Below, piece by piece: positions 1 to 8,462 of a DNA stretch of 64,000 nt. How positions within the stretch are numbered: the first letter of the stretch is position 1; the number at the start of each line of letters is the position of its first letter. Made by a program: the position numbers and the translations under genes. The DNA is taken from positions 62,001-126,000 of the forward strand of contig JADKDV010000001.1 of NCBI GenBank assembly GCA_016718315.1, written 5' to 3'. The notes below the pieces were generated by a model. That model did no database searches, was not told where the DNA came from, and worked only from the letters and a program-made list of their open reading frames with translations. Origin of the DNA: Candidatus Obscuribacter sp. GTDB lineage: Bacteria; Cyanobacteriota; Vampirovibrionia; Obscuribacterales; Obscuribacteraceae.

Positions 1-1152
1 TGGCTGGATAACACCGTTGATACGACCGATGTTTTTGATAGGAGAGTAGAGCAAAAGCAGCGAGATGATAAAGGATGTTAGTGAGCCCAGGTCCATCTGC
101 TTATGCACGACCATTGAGCCTGCCACCCAAAAGACACAAGCGATACCGATAGCACCGATCATGGCAAGTATTGGCGAGAGGATGGCCTCGGCTCTTACAG
201 CTTTTATGGTGTTTCTAAAAAAGCCATTGTTAGTGGCCTGAAATCTCTCAGTCTGGTAGTCTTCGAGGTTAAAGGACTGCACAATCTTGGCGCCCTGGAT
301 GGACTCGGACAAGACCGATACCAGGTCCCCAATTGCTTCCTGTCCGCCGCGTGATGATTTGCGGATTTTTTTGCCCAGTATCGATACTGGTATCACAATC
401 AGTGAGAGGATTGGCAGGGCAATCATCGCTAGCCAAAAGCTCTTGATCAAGATAACGATACTCAGACCAATGAGTGTGATGGTGCGACTGACTAGAGATT
501 GAAATGTCTGAGAAATCGCTGCCTCAACGATAGCCACATCATTGGTCAGACGACCAATCAAGATGCCTGAGGATTGTCCCTGGAAGTACAAAAGCGGTTG
601 CTTTTGCAAATGTCTAAATAGCTCATTGCGCAAGTCGCGGATGGCGGCGGCACCGACATAACGCACGCAGTAAGCTTCAAAAAATCGAGCAGTGCCCTGG
701 ATAAATGCCACAGCAAGTATCACTAGAGGTACATAACCTAATAGATGCAGCTGTTGCTGCTCAAATATGCGGCGCAGACCCTCGCCTGCTAGCCAGGCAT
801 AGGCGGCGTCCATACTGCCGGCTGGCAGTGCGGCGAGCAAGCCACCACCGAGCATGAGCCAGTAGGGTTTGACGTATTTAAAAAGACGCAGATAAAGCTT
901 TATTTGATTGTCACCAAGCAAAGGTGCTTTTGGTGGTTTGGCAGGCTCGGGTGATGGAGCCGTGGCCGGTGCCACTGGTGCTGCGGATGTTGCCTCTGCT
1001 GGTGTTGCTGCTGTTGCCTCAGTTGCTGATTTTGCATCTGTTGCCGAGCTTGCTGCCGTTGCCGGTGTTTGCGCTATTGGCGCCGCCATATATGCATCAC
1101 TAGCTACCTCACTGGGCAAGCTCTTTTGCAGTTCTTCTGGTTCGGCGGTCAT
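1..1152 (-). CDS. ABC transporter, MsbA-like lipid exporter (partial, C-terminus outside window)
   Basis: The reading frame begins at an ATG at 1152 and runs off the start of the window, giving 384 codons. After an unusual Ala/Pro/Thr-rich N-terminal stretch of about 55 residues comes an exporter-type transmembrane domain with several hydrophobic helices and the typical intracellular-loop phrases 'ILIGRLTNDV' and 'SESIQGAKIVQSF'. The nucleotide-binding domain would lie beyond the window edge. One base separates it from the lpxB stop, so it is almost certainly cotranscribed with lpxB, which supports a lipid A/LPS flippase role (MsbA family: flips lipid A across the inner membrane). A general multidrug exporter cannot be excluded without the missing half. 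Confidence 0.85.
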   Translation of the reverse strand, partial: MTAEPEELQKSLPSEVASDAYMAAPIAQTPATAASSATDAKSATEATAATPAEATSAAPVAPATAPSPEPAKPPKAPLLGDNQIKLYLRLFKYVKPYWLMLGGGLLAALPAGSMDAAYAWLAGEGLRRIFEQQQLHLLGYVPLVILAVAFIQGTARFFEAYCVRYVGAAAIRDLRNELFRHLQKQPLLYFQGQSSGILIGRLTNDVAIVEAAISQTFQSLVSRTITLIGLSIVILIKSFWLAMIALPILSLIVIPVSILGKKIRKSSRGGQEAIGDLVSVLSESIQGAKIVQSFNLEDYQTERFQATNNGFFRNTIKAVRAEAILSPILAMIGAIGIACVFWVAGSMVVHKQMDLGSLTSFIISLLLLYSPIKNIGRINGVIQP

Positions 1153-1153
1153 A

Positions 1154-2350
1154 TTACGGCTTCCTGGATGTGACATATAGTAGCTCTTCGGCGCAGTTGT
1201 CTACATAGTCTCCCTGTCCTAGCTCCTTGCGCAGTGTGAGGAGTTCGGTTTCTATTTCTTGTTTGAGTCCGGGCACTTCAAACAGGTCGAGGCTATATTT
1301 TACGAGCTGATCGGGTCTGCAATCCAGTTGGATTAGTTCAGGCACGAGTTGCCGACCTGCCAAAATGTTAGGCATACCCACGTTTTTGACTGTTTTAAAA
1401 AGTAAAACCAGTAGATAAGAGAAAAAATTGCCTTTATAAAAAATTATCATCGGACGCCCAAAGAGGGTAATCTCGAGCGTTGTAGTGCCGGACTTGGCCC
1501 AGACCAGGTCGCTGTTTTTGTAGAGAGCGTAGTTTGGGTTGATAGCGATAGTCGCCACGCGCTTGTTTGTACCCTCCATCAGAGGTTTGATTTTGCTCTT
1601 TTGGATATAGTCATTGATAAGTGGCGTTACTTTGGGCGTGGATAGCGATATCACAAACTGAAAGTCTGGACGCTTTGCCGCAAGCACATCAATAGCTTTG
1701 AGCAAAACTGGCATATGCGCTTTTATCTCTTGCTTGCGACTACCAGGCAAAACAGCGATGACTGGCTTATCCGGGTCCAGTCCCAGCTCGCCTAAAAACT
1801 CTTTGCGATCAGGTAGCGCGCTACTCTCTGGTAACTCGCGCATGAGGGGGTTGCCGACAAAACGGGCTTGCATGCTCTTGTCGAGGTAGAGCTGTTCTTC
1901 AAAGGGAAATGTATTGAGCATCTTGGTCAGTGATTTTTTCATCACATCGATACGCCACGGGCGCGAGCCCCAGACTTGAGGCGAGATAAAGTAGTAAATC
2001 GGTATATCGGGATTTTGTTTGCGCAGGTTGGTGGCAAAGTTGATGTTAAAGCCGCCAAAGTCTACAAGCAAGACAGCATCAGGCTTACGCTCACGCTCTA
2101 TCTTGAGTAGAGTTTTGCGCATTTTGTAAAAAAACATGCCTTTGTTTATTACTTCAAAGATACCGAGTACTGCAAATTCACTGCAATCAAAGAGCACTTC
2201 CATGCCCTGAGCTTTCATCTCAGTGCCACCAGCGCCAAACATTTCTAAATCTGGCTGCATTTGTTTGAGTCTGGCGACAATCTTGGCTGCGTGCCTATCA
2301 GCAGAGATATCCCCGGCAATGATCATAAGTTTGGGAGCGGCATCAGACAT
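1154..2350 (-). CDS. lpxB: lipid-A-disaccharide synthase LpxB
   Basis: The 398-residue product has the family's usual length. It starts with 'KLMIIAGDISADRHAAKI', contains the LpxB phrase 'YYFISPQVWGSRPWRI' near residue 125 and the GT-B donor-site region 'WAKSGTTTLE' near residue 285. The enzyme condenses UDP-diacylglucosamine with lipid X to form the tetra-acylated lipid A disaccharide at the inner membrane face. It sits 24 bases after ubiE and 1 base before an MsbA-like exporter on the same strand. It shows that the organism makes lipid A and hence is a diderm with LPS. Confidence 0.95.
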   Translation of the reverse strand: MSDAAPKLMIIAGDISADRHAAKIVARLKQMQPDLEMFGAGGTEMKAQGMEVLFDCSEFAVLGIFEVINKGMFFYKMRKTLLKIERERKPDAVLLVDFGGFNINFATNLRKQNPDIPIYYFISPQVWGSRPWRIDVMKKSLTKMLNTFPFEEQLYLDKSMQARFVGNPLMRELPESSALPDRKEFLGELGLDPDKPVIAVLPGSRKQEIKAHMPVLLKAIDVLAAKRPDFQFVISLSTPKVTPLINDYIQKSKIKPLMEGTNKRVATIAINPNYALYKNSDLVWAKSGTTTLEITLFGRPMIIFYKGNFFSYLLVLLFKTVKNVGMPNILAGRQLVPELIQLDCRPDQLVKYSLDLFEVPGLKQEIETELLTLRKELGQGDYVDNCAEELLYVTSRKP

Positions 2351-2374
2351 AATCTGACCTCAATTAGAGCGTTG

Positions 2375-3115
2375 TTAGCGCTTAATGCCGACGTGCAAAG
2401 CCACCGTGCCCAGTGCTAGTGGTATGTGTCTGACGTCTTCGAGCCCTGCTTCTTTAAACATGGCAGTGATTTTGTCTGGCGCCGGATATGTGGAGAGCGA
2501 CTCAGGCAGATATGTGTAGGCTTTTTTGTCGTTTTGCAAAATGCCGCCCACAACCGGGACGACTTTGCCAAAGTATGCCTTAAACACTGGCGCAAAAAGT
2601 GGCACCTGACAGTGACCGAGGTCGAGATTGGCTACCCGTCCGCCTGGCTTTACCACGCGTGCCATTTCGTCGAGACCTTTTTGCAAATCAGTTAAGTTGC
2701 GCAGACCAAAGCTGATGATCGCAGCGTCAAAGCTATCGTCCTCAAAAGGCAGGTCTTGTGCGTCTCCGCGTATAAAGCTGAGATCGGTATTGGTCGGTAC
2801 TTTTTTTGTTTTGCGCAACGAGCGCGCGTCTGCTATGTCGAGCATATTCTGGCTAAAATCCAGGCCCACTACAGAGCTACCTGGCTCAGCCAGACGGGCA
2901 ATCCAGAGCGACAGGTCGCCTGTGCCACAGCAAACATCGAGATAGTTGCCTTCGCCCACACCTTTGATAATTTCTGATACCGCTCTGATTTTCCAGCTGC
3001 GGTGCATGCCCATGCTGATTACATCGTTGCTGAGGTCGTAGCCTCTGGCGATGCGCTCAAACTGTTCGTGGACAAATTCGGCTTTTTCTTCTTGCGTAGG
3101 TAATTGAAAAGTCAT
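2375..3115 (-). CDS. ubiE: demethylmenaquinone / ubiquinone methyltransferase (MenG/UbiE)
   Basis: The 246-residue protein is a class I SAM methyltransferase with the glycine-rich SAM site 'DVCCGTGDL' near residue 60, an acidic residue at the end of strand 2 ('VGLDFSQNML') and the UbiE signature 'ISFGLRNLTD' near residue 135. It C-methylates the quinone ring in the last steps of menaquinone (or ubiquinone) synthesis. With no ubiquinone-specific genes here, menaquinone is the more likely product. It lies 15 bases downstream of secG and 24 bases upstream of lpxB on the same strand. The ATG at 3115 gives the expected N-terminus. Confidence 0.93.
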   Translation of the reverse strand: MTFQLPTQEEKAEFVHEQFERIARGYDLSNDVISMGMHRSWKIRAVSEIIKGVGEGNYLDVCCGTGDLSLWIARLAEPGSSVVGLDFSQNMLDIADARSLRKTKKVPTNTDLSFIRGDAQDLPFEDDSFDAAIISFGLRNLTDLQKGLDEMARVVKPGGRVANLDLGHCQVPLFAPVFKAYFGKVVPVVGGILQNDKKAYTYLPESLSTYPAPDKITAMFKEAGLEDVRHIPLALGTVALHVGIKR

Positions 3116-3130
3116 TTTTGGGCCTGCTTG

Positions 3131-3364
3131 CTATTTAACGAAGCCGAAGCCCACCACAGTGCAATCCAGCATGAAGAGTGCAAATACGGTCCAGGTGAGA
3201 CGGTCAAGTCCGGCTTCAGCACCGCGCTTGCCGCTAAATACTGTGGCTGCCGAGCCGATGCCCGCCATGCCGTCGCCTTTGGGGGCGTGCAATAGGATTA
3301 GCCCGATTAGAGCTACTGCCAAAACGGCACCGATTACAAGAAGAGCTATATATGCTGCGCTCAT
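3131..3364 (-). CDS. secG: preprotein translocase subunit SecG
   Basis: The 77-residue product has two hydrophobic helices separated by the SecG loop 'LLHAPKGDGMAGIGSAATVFSGKRGAE', of which 'GDGMAGIGSA' and 'VFSGKRG' are the recognisable parts. SecG is the small accessory subunit of the SecYEG channel that aids SecA-driven export. It is the first gene of a tight minus-strand run (secG, ubiE, lpxB, exporter). It is divergent from the sulfide:quinone reductase gene across 123 bases. Confidence 0.92.
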   Translation of the reverse strand: MSAAYIALLVIGAVLAVALIGLILLHAPKGDGMAGIGSAATVFSGKRGAEAGLDRLTWTVFALFMLDCTVVGFGFVK

Positions 3365-3487
3365 TAGTTTTTTTCACTTATAGACAATCAAACGCCCTAA
3401 ACAGGCGCTAAAAGATTATATCCTATTAGATCTAAAGGTTTCCCCTCAGGTTAAGACCTGCATCATAGCTGTATCACGAGGTATGAA

Positions 3488-4702
3488 ATGTCCAGCCCCA
3501 GCGTACATAGCGGCGATAAGTCGAGCCATAAAGTAGTAATTGTTGGCGGTGGGACCGCCGGTATCTCGGTAGCAGCCAGGCTCATGCGCGCAGTAGGGGA
3601 TATTGATATTGCCTTGATTGAGCCCTCTGACAAACACTACTACCAGCCTCTTTGGACCCTCGTTGGGGGAGGGGTTTGCGACAAAGCAGAGAGCATGCGA
3701 GATGAATCTTCATTAATACCGACAGGCGTTAAATGGATCAAAGACAGAGTGGTGGATGTCAAGCCTGAGTCCAATGTAGTCAAGATTAGCTCGGGTGAAG
3801 AAATCCATTATGACTACCTCGTCCTGGCCCCGGGTCTGCAAATTGATTGGCACAAAATCAAAGGCTTGCCAGAGACCATGGGCAAAAACGGTGTCTGTAG
3901 CAACTATAGCTATGAGCAAGTGGACGGCACCTGGCGCACAATCAATGGTTTTAAGGGTGGCACTGCCATTTTTACTCAGCCCAATACTCCAGTTAAATGC
4001 GGCGGCGCTCCGCAAAAAATTGCTTATCTGGCTGAAGAGACTTTTAAAAATAATGGTGTCAAAGACCGTACTCACATTGTCTTTGCCTCTGCCAATGCTT
4101 CTATTTTTAGCGTGCGCAAATATGCCCAGACTCTGGACAAAGTGATTGCTCGCAAAAACATTGAGACGATGTTCCGCAATGATTTGATCGAGATTAATGG
4201 TCCTGAGCACTGGGCTCTCTTTAAACATCTCGATACGGGTGTGGAGACTAAACTGCATTTTGACATGATCCATGTCACGCCACCAATGAGCGCTCCAGAC
4301 TTTATCAAGCAATCCAAAGTGGCTGACGCTGCTGGCTGGGTCGATGTCGATAAAGCCACTCTGCGTCACAATAAATACACAAACATATTTGCCCTGGGTG
4401 ATTGCAGCAACTTGCCCACATCAAAGACAGGCGCGGCTATCCGTAAGCAGTCACCGGTAGTGGTGGCCAATCTTGTCTCGGCAATGCGCAATCAACCGCT
4501 CAGCGTGGAGTATGATGGTTATACTAGCTGTCCACTCGTGACAGGCTACAACAGTCTCGTCCTGGCTGAGTTTGATTATGACTTGCAGCCTCAGGAATCC
4601 TTCCCTTTTGATCAGTCGGAGGAGCGTTACAGCATGTATGTGTTTAAAAAGGATGTACTGCCTCAGATCTACTGGTATGGCATGATGAAAGGACTTGTAT
4701 AG
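3488..4702 (+). CDS. sqr: sulfide:quinone oxidoreductase, type II (mitochondrial SQOR-like)
   Basis: The 404-residue flavoprotein starts with the FAD-binding motif 'VVIVGGGTAGISVAARL' (residues 16-32) and has a second FAD contact 'FALGDCSNLPTSKT' near 301-314. Two cysteines sit in the contexts of the redox-active pair of eukaryotic-type SQR: Cys171 in 'NTPVKCGGAPQK' and Cys348 in 'YDGYTSCPLVTGYN'. The C-terminal phrase 'FPFDQSEERYSMY' also follows the mitochondrial SQOR pattern. The family oxidises sulfide to sulfane sulfur at the membrane surface and passes electrons to the quinone pool. No persulfide dioxygenase is adjacent, although a rhodanese lies about 41 kb away. The downstream gene overlaps its stop by one base. 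Confidence 0.93.
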   Translation: MSSPSVHSGDKSSHKVVIVGGGTAGISVAARLMRAVGDIDIALIEPSDKHYYQPLWTLVGGGVCDKAESMRDESSLIPTGVKWIKDRVVDVKPESNVVKISSGEEIHYDYLVLAPGLQIDWHKIKGLPETMGKNGVCSNYSYEQVDGTWRTINGFKGGTAIFTQPNTPVKCGGAPQKIAYLAEETFKNNGVKDRTHIVFASANASIFSVRKYAQTLDKVIARKNIETMFRNDLIEINGPEHWALFKHLDTGVETKLHFDMIHVTPPMSAPDFIKQSKVADAAGWVDVDKATLRHNKYTNIFALGDCSNLPTSKTGAAIRKQSPVVVANLVSAMRNQPLSVEYDGYTSCPLVTGYNSLVLAEFDYDLQPQESFPFDQSEERYSMYVFKKDVLPQIYWYGMMKGLV

Positions 4703-5373
4703 TGCCTGAGCAGGCGCCTAAGCTTCAAATGCTTTTTGATCGTTTTGTGCGGCTATTAGCTGCGGCAAAACTGCTTGAGGCAAGCGGCTGCGATGGCACT
4801 TGCCGCATCTTGCACCTGGGCGCGACTAGTGATGATCTGACTTTGTTTTTGCCAACTTATGACATAGTTGCTGCTCCATTCAATACAGCAGAAGACATGC
4901 TTGCTGTTGAGTCTTTTACTGATGATTCTTTTGATGCGGTTGTCACCATTGGTGAGTTTGAATATTTTTCTACCGCTCACCGCGCCAAGCTAATAAAGGA
5001 GCAAATGCGACTGGCTGGCTCACTTTGTCTGGTTGATTTTCCTAACTCGGACTGTCTCTCTGACTGGTTGCAACTGCTAGAGATCACATGCAGCTCGCAA
5101 GTGGCCACCTGTCTTTTGACTGGTCTGCCTTTTGCGCAAAATGTTATGGCTAGCTATACCAGAGAATTTGAACAGGTCAAACTCTACACGCATACAGACC
5201 GGACAAGCTGGTTGAGCTTTAGCGCGCTCGCTGGACTTAATAATCTGGCTGCCCGGATGATCAGTCCTCAGCTCAATTTGGAAGCGCAAGAGTATAGCCA
5301 GGTGCTACCCGCTAGCGATGATGAAAAAGTAAAAAAATGTGCTTACAACTTGGTTGTGGCTAAGCGCGCATAG
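4702..5373 (+). CDS. SAM-methyltransferase-like protein, degenerate
   Basis: The GTG start at 4702 overlaps the last base of the upstream sqr stop codon (TAGTG), so the two genes are translationally coupled. The 223-residue product has a weak class I methyltransferase pattern: 'ILHLGATSDDLTLFL' in place of the Gly-rich SAM loop (residues ~37-51) and 'SFTDDSFDAVVTIGEFEYF' in the motif II-III position. The canonical GxGxG is not intact, so catalysis is uncertain. No transmembrane segment is evident. Coupling to sqr suggests a role linked to sulfide oxidation, but this is inference. Confidence 0.6.
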   Translation: MPEQAPKLQMLFDRFVRLLAAAKLLEASGCDGTCRILHLGATSDDLTLFLPTYDIVAAPFNTAEDMLAVESFTDDSFDAVVTIGEFEYFSTAHRAKLIKEQMRLAGSLCLVDFPNSDCLSDWLQLLEITCSSQVATCLLTGLPFAQNVMASYTREFEQVKLYTHTDRTSWLSFSALAGLNNLAARMISPQLNLEAQEYSQVLPASDDEKVKKCAYNLVVAKRA

Positions 5374-5432
5374 TCAGACGATAGTCCCTGTAAGCAGCCA
5401 CTCGACAGTGCAAGACCGCAATTGGTGTGCGC

Positions 5433-5873
5433 TCAGGCAATTGATGGTGGCGTATTGCTATCGAGATATCTTTGCAAAATAATTGCTGCCGCAACTTGAT
5501 CCACTAACGCTTTGTTGTGTCCCGTTTTGACACCCTGAATAGTCAGGGTGCGGATGGCGCTAATGGTGCTCAGTCGTTCGTCTTCGTAGACTATTGGCAG
5601 TCCTGTCTCACGAGCTAGCTTTTTGGTAAATGAACGTACTTTTTCGCATTGTGAGCCGCTTGTGCCGTCCATGTTGGTTGGCAGTCCCACTACTATCTGG
5701 ACAGCACCGTGGCGCAGAGCGATTTCTTTGACTTTTTGTACGTCGCTTTTGGTATTTGTGCGCAGCAAAGTCTCTAGACCCGCTGCCGTTAAATGCAATG
5801 GATCGCTTATGGCGACACCGATACGTCTGTCGCCTATGTCAAGACCAATAATGCGTGGTTTAGCGTTACTCAT
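5433..5873 (-). CDS. yqgF: pre-16S rRNA nuclease / Holliday junction resolvase-like YqgF
   Basis: The 146-residue product has the RNase H-fold nuclease pattern of YqgF/RuvX: 'IIGLDIGDRRIGVAISD' at residues 8-24 with the first catalytic Asp, 'VVGLPTNMDGTSG' near residue 62, 'VYEDERLSTISA' near residue 95 with the second acidic site, and 'VDQVAAAIILQRYL' at the end with the third Asp. The family processes the 5' end of 16S rRNA. It is a standalone gene, convergent with the sqr pair. Confidence 0.93.
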   Translation of the reverse strand: MSNAKPRIIGLDIGDRRIGVAISDPLHLTAAGLETLLRTNTKSDVQKVKEIALRHGAVQIVVGLPTNMDGTSGSQCEKVRSFTKKLARETGLPIVYEDERLSTISAIRTLTIQGVKTGHNKALVDQVAAAIILQRYLDSNTPPSIA

Positions 5874-6117
5874 TGATCTAATATTAGCATTTTAAGAGCG
5901 CAACAATAGCCCGGCCACCGCTTTAGATGTAGATCTGATGCCCATAATCGGCTTGGGTATATATACAAAATATGCCCTTTGCCTGTAATTTTTGCAGCCA
6001 GCTATTGCCAATCAAAGGCAGTCGTCAATATAGGCCGCTGTCAGTTGGTTTTAGCCTAAAATATGTAGATAGACAATTGCTCTATAGTCAAAAACTTAAC
6101 TGGAGTGGCGGATTGCA

Positions 6118-6615
6118 ATGAGACTATATATGGTGCGTCATGGCATAGCTGTGGACGGATTGCGCGGTGGTATTACCCGCGATGCAGAGCGTCCCCTCAC
6201 TGACGAGGGTCATGACGAGATGAAGTCCGTTGCTCGCGGACTACACAAGCTCAACGTTAAGCCTGATTTGATACTCTCCAGTCCGCTAATCCGCGCTAAG
6301 CAGACAGCCCAGCACATTGCTGATGCCTTTAAGCTGGAAGTAGCTATCACCGATAGTTTGGCTCCAGCTGTCAATCCGTCTCATCTATTTAAAAGTATCG
6401 CTCGTCACCCGCATGCCCGGGAGATATTTTTAGTCGGTCATGAGCCTGATATGGGCATGCTAGTTGGCACCCTGCTCTTTGCCGGGCCCGAGTGGCAAAT
6501 GCCTTTTAAAAAGGCTGGCATCTGCCGCGTAGACATCACATCTTTGCCGCCAGACAATCCAGGCGTGCTCAAGTGGTACATCACGCCCAAAATAATCACG
6601 ACACTGACCAAATAG
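6118..6615 (+). CDS. sixA: phosphohistidine phosphatase SixA
   Basis: The 165-residue product starts with the histidine phosphatase motif 'MRLYMVRHGIAVDG' containing the catalytic RHG, followed by 'SSPLIRAKQTAQHI' (residues ~55-68) and the second catalytic His in 'IFLVGHEPDMGMLVG' near residue 103. Length and motifs match SixA, which removes phosphate from phosphohistidine on phosphotransfer domains. A GGAG ribosome binding site lies 14 bases before the ATG. It is convergent with mscL. Confidence 0.9.
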   Translation: MRLYMVRHGIAVDGLRGGITRDAERPLTDEGHDEMKSVARGLHKLNVKPDLILSSPLIRAKQTAQHIADAFKLEVAITDSLAPAVNPSHLFKSIARHPHAREIFLVGHEPDMGMLVGTLLFAGPEWQMPFKKAGICRVDITSLPPDNPGVLKWYITPKIITTLTK

Positions 6616-6677
6616 ATGCTGGAGGCGGCCATGCCTGCCCGTCAGCGTGCTACTTACCCGGGGTCTTTAGCTAATAA

Positions 6678-7013
6678 TCAGGCTTTAGCCTCTTCTTCCT
6701 TTTTAGGTGGCAAGAGTATTTTGGTGATCATAAATACCACAAAGGCAATGATCACAAAGTCGATAAAAGAACCCATCAGGTGTCCGTACTTGATGGCTGC
6801 TTCGGTAACTTTGCCTGTTGTGTCTGTATAAGTACCAAGCACAATCTGAGCCTGACGCCAATCTCCGCCCTGCATCAACATGCCGATAGGAGGCATGATC
6901 AGGTCGTCTACGAGAGCAGATACCAGTTTGCTGGTGGCACCACCGATAATTACGCCGACGGCCAGCGCAAAAGCATTAGTCTCAAAAAGAAACTTCTGGA
7001 ACTCATTTAACAT
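6678..7013 (-). CDS. mscL: large-conductance mechanosensitive channel MscL
   Basis: The ATG at 7013 is chosen because it gives the family N-terminus 'MLNEFQKFLFETNAFALAVG'; a longer frame upstream would overlap the preceding gene by 89 bases. The 111-residue protein has the N-terminal amphipathic helix, TM1 with the gate segment 'AFALAVGVIIGGATSKLV', the conserved 'DDLIMPPIG' turn, a periplasmic loop, and TM2 'FVIIAFVVFMITKIL' followed by a charged tail. It is a pressure-relief channel for hypo-osmotic shock. It follows a DUF6159-like membrane protein by 19 bases and is probably cotranscribed with it. Confidence 0.92.
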   Translation of the reverse strand: MLNEFQKFLFETNAFALAVGVIIGGATSKLVSALVDDLIMPPIGMLMQGGDWRQAQIVLGTYTDTTGKVTEAAIKYGHLMGSFIDFVIIAFVVFMITKILLPPKKEEEAKA

Positions 7014-7032
7014 GTGCTGAAGGGATGTCCTT

Positions 7033-8118
7033 TCAGGCCATGGCTGCAGCGAGAGGTCCTGGAGGCTGACAGTTGATGCGGTCAGCTTCGGATAGCGCTT
7101 CGGCTTCGATGGCCCATACATAGAGGCAGGTATAAAACGCTGATCTAATATAGATGGACATCGCAGTAGTTACAATCACGGTCATCGCCCAGAGGCTACC
7201 GCCAATCATTACTATAGGCGCTGTGGCAGGGATATGGTTGTAAAACGCAGCTCCAAAGCCAGCAATACCACCGCTGCAAACAGCAAACATAACCAAACGG
7301 TTAATAGTGTCGATACCTATTTCACCGACACCGATAGCGATTAAATTTCCTTGACCTATACGGTCTGACCGCTTGAGCGCACCCCAAAAGGATGTGCCCT
7401 CGATGACGATAGCCGGCAGGATCAGGTGCCCCGCCATAGTCCAAAAGACCTCGACTATGCCCGACAGGAAGTTGATACCCATACCAAAGATGCCGGTGCC
7501 GCGTTTGTCGCGCATAAAGCGGGCCAGGCGTTTGGCAATCAAAGTGACAATACCAAGGATGATAATGGCGGGCAGAGAGCTAAACACCGCAGCACAGGCT
7601 GTAGAGAATTTGCCGCTACCAGCTCCCTCGGTGAGGTGGCTGTATACGAGAGCTGTGGTGACGCCCTCAAGAAATCTGTTGGTCAACCACCATAAAGAAA
7701 GGATGGCGACTACTGCCAAAACGGCGTCCGGGCTGGCTGCCTCGGATAGGGCTGATAGTCCGCTCTGGTCCCATGGTCCGTTGAGGGCGGTCTGAGCCAT
7801 CATCGCTTGAATGTCTTGAGGCTGCGGCATGCTCACATGTCCGCCTGCTTTGGCATGATGGGCGACGTTGTGGACAGCGCCAGAGAGGGCGGCGGGTGCG
7901 CCGGCGACAACTTTGCCAGCGGCTCCAGCAATATGACCAGCGGTGCCAGCAGCGTGCTCGGCAGCCATGCGGGATTTGCCCTCTAAAAAGAGCAAGATGG
8001 CAAAGAAGAAATTGCTAAAAACTGTCATCAGTCCGGGAATAAGCAGCCGTTTGTCCTGCCATCCCATCTTGATGGAGGCAAGGATCATCTTGAGGCCTCT
8101 TCCAAATGATTCAAACAT
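7033..8118 (-). CDS. polytopic membrane protein, DUF6159-like
   Basis: The 361-residue product begins with an N-terminal phrase typical of DUF6159 proteins ('SIKMGWQDKRLLIPGL') and has about six hydrophobic segments. A diagnostic piece is 'LPAIVIEGTSFWGALKRSD' near residue 240. Between TM1 and TM2 lies an Ala/Gly/His-rich stretch (residues ~55-100) with repeated 'AAGHIAGAAGKV'-like units that neighbours lack. The function of the family is unknown; the context with mscL is compatible with an envelope role. Confidence 0.65.
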   Translation of the reverse strand: MFESFGRGLKMILASIKMGWQDKRLLIPGLMTVFSNFFFAILLFLEGKSRMAAEHAAGTAGHIAGAAGKVVAGAPAALSGAVHNVAHHAKAGGHVSMPQPQDIQAMMAQTALNGPWDQSGLSALSEAASPDAVLAVVAILSLWWLTNRFLEGVTTALVYSHLTEGAGSGKFSTACAAVFSSLPAIIILGIVTLIAKRLARFMRDKRGTGIFGMGINFLSGIVEVFWTMAGHLILPAIVIEGTSFWGALKRSDRIGQGNLIAIGVGEIGIDTINRLVMFAVCSGGIAGFGAAFYNHIPATAPIVMIGGSLWAMTVIVTTAMSIYIRSAFYTCLYVWAIEAEALSEADRINCQPPGPLAAAMA

Positions 8119-8462
8119 GACTTACGTCCTCAAACACATCACGTATTAGTAAGAGAGATTGCAAGCTGGAAGGCTTGCCGGCAAATATGAATGTAGGTAG
8201 AACCTGGATTCGCCAGTACATTGTAATTAGTTGCCAAGGGAAAGTAAAGAACTTTTTTTTAGTCTAGACCTTTTTACCCACTTGCGCCTGCCTACCATGG
8301 GAGAAACCGCCATCTTTTCAACCTCTCGGGCTTTATGTGTCAAAAGGCGCCCCCACCCCGGGGGCTGGGGGGGGGGGGGGGGGGCCGCAAAAGCTGGCAT
8401 AGGGGGGGGGGGTGAGCCGGGCTTCGGCTGGTCAAAATCTGAAATAACCGCCGTAGCTTGCC
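8119..8462. repeat. gene-free stretch with long G homopolymers
   Basis: No gene was found in these 344 bases. The right half holds a C-run/G-run junction followed by about 18 consecutive G (around 8367-8384) and a second run of about 11 G (8402-8412). This lies directly downstream of the acyl-CoA synthetase gene. Runs this long are unlike the rest of the window and are more likely a sequencing or gap-filling artefact than biology, although a real GC-rich terminator stem could underlie them. Confidence 0.6.

Noticed and set aside
8348..8412. Biologically meaningful G-quadruplex
   Set aside because: The G runs are much longer than G-quadruplex tracts and occur with the same kind of low-quality sequence as at 15392-15792, so an artefact is more likely.
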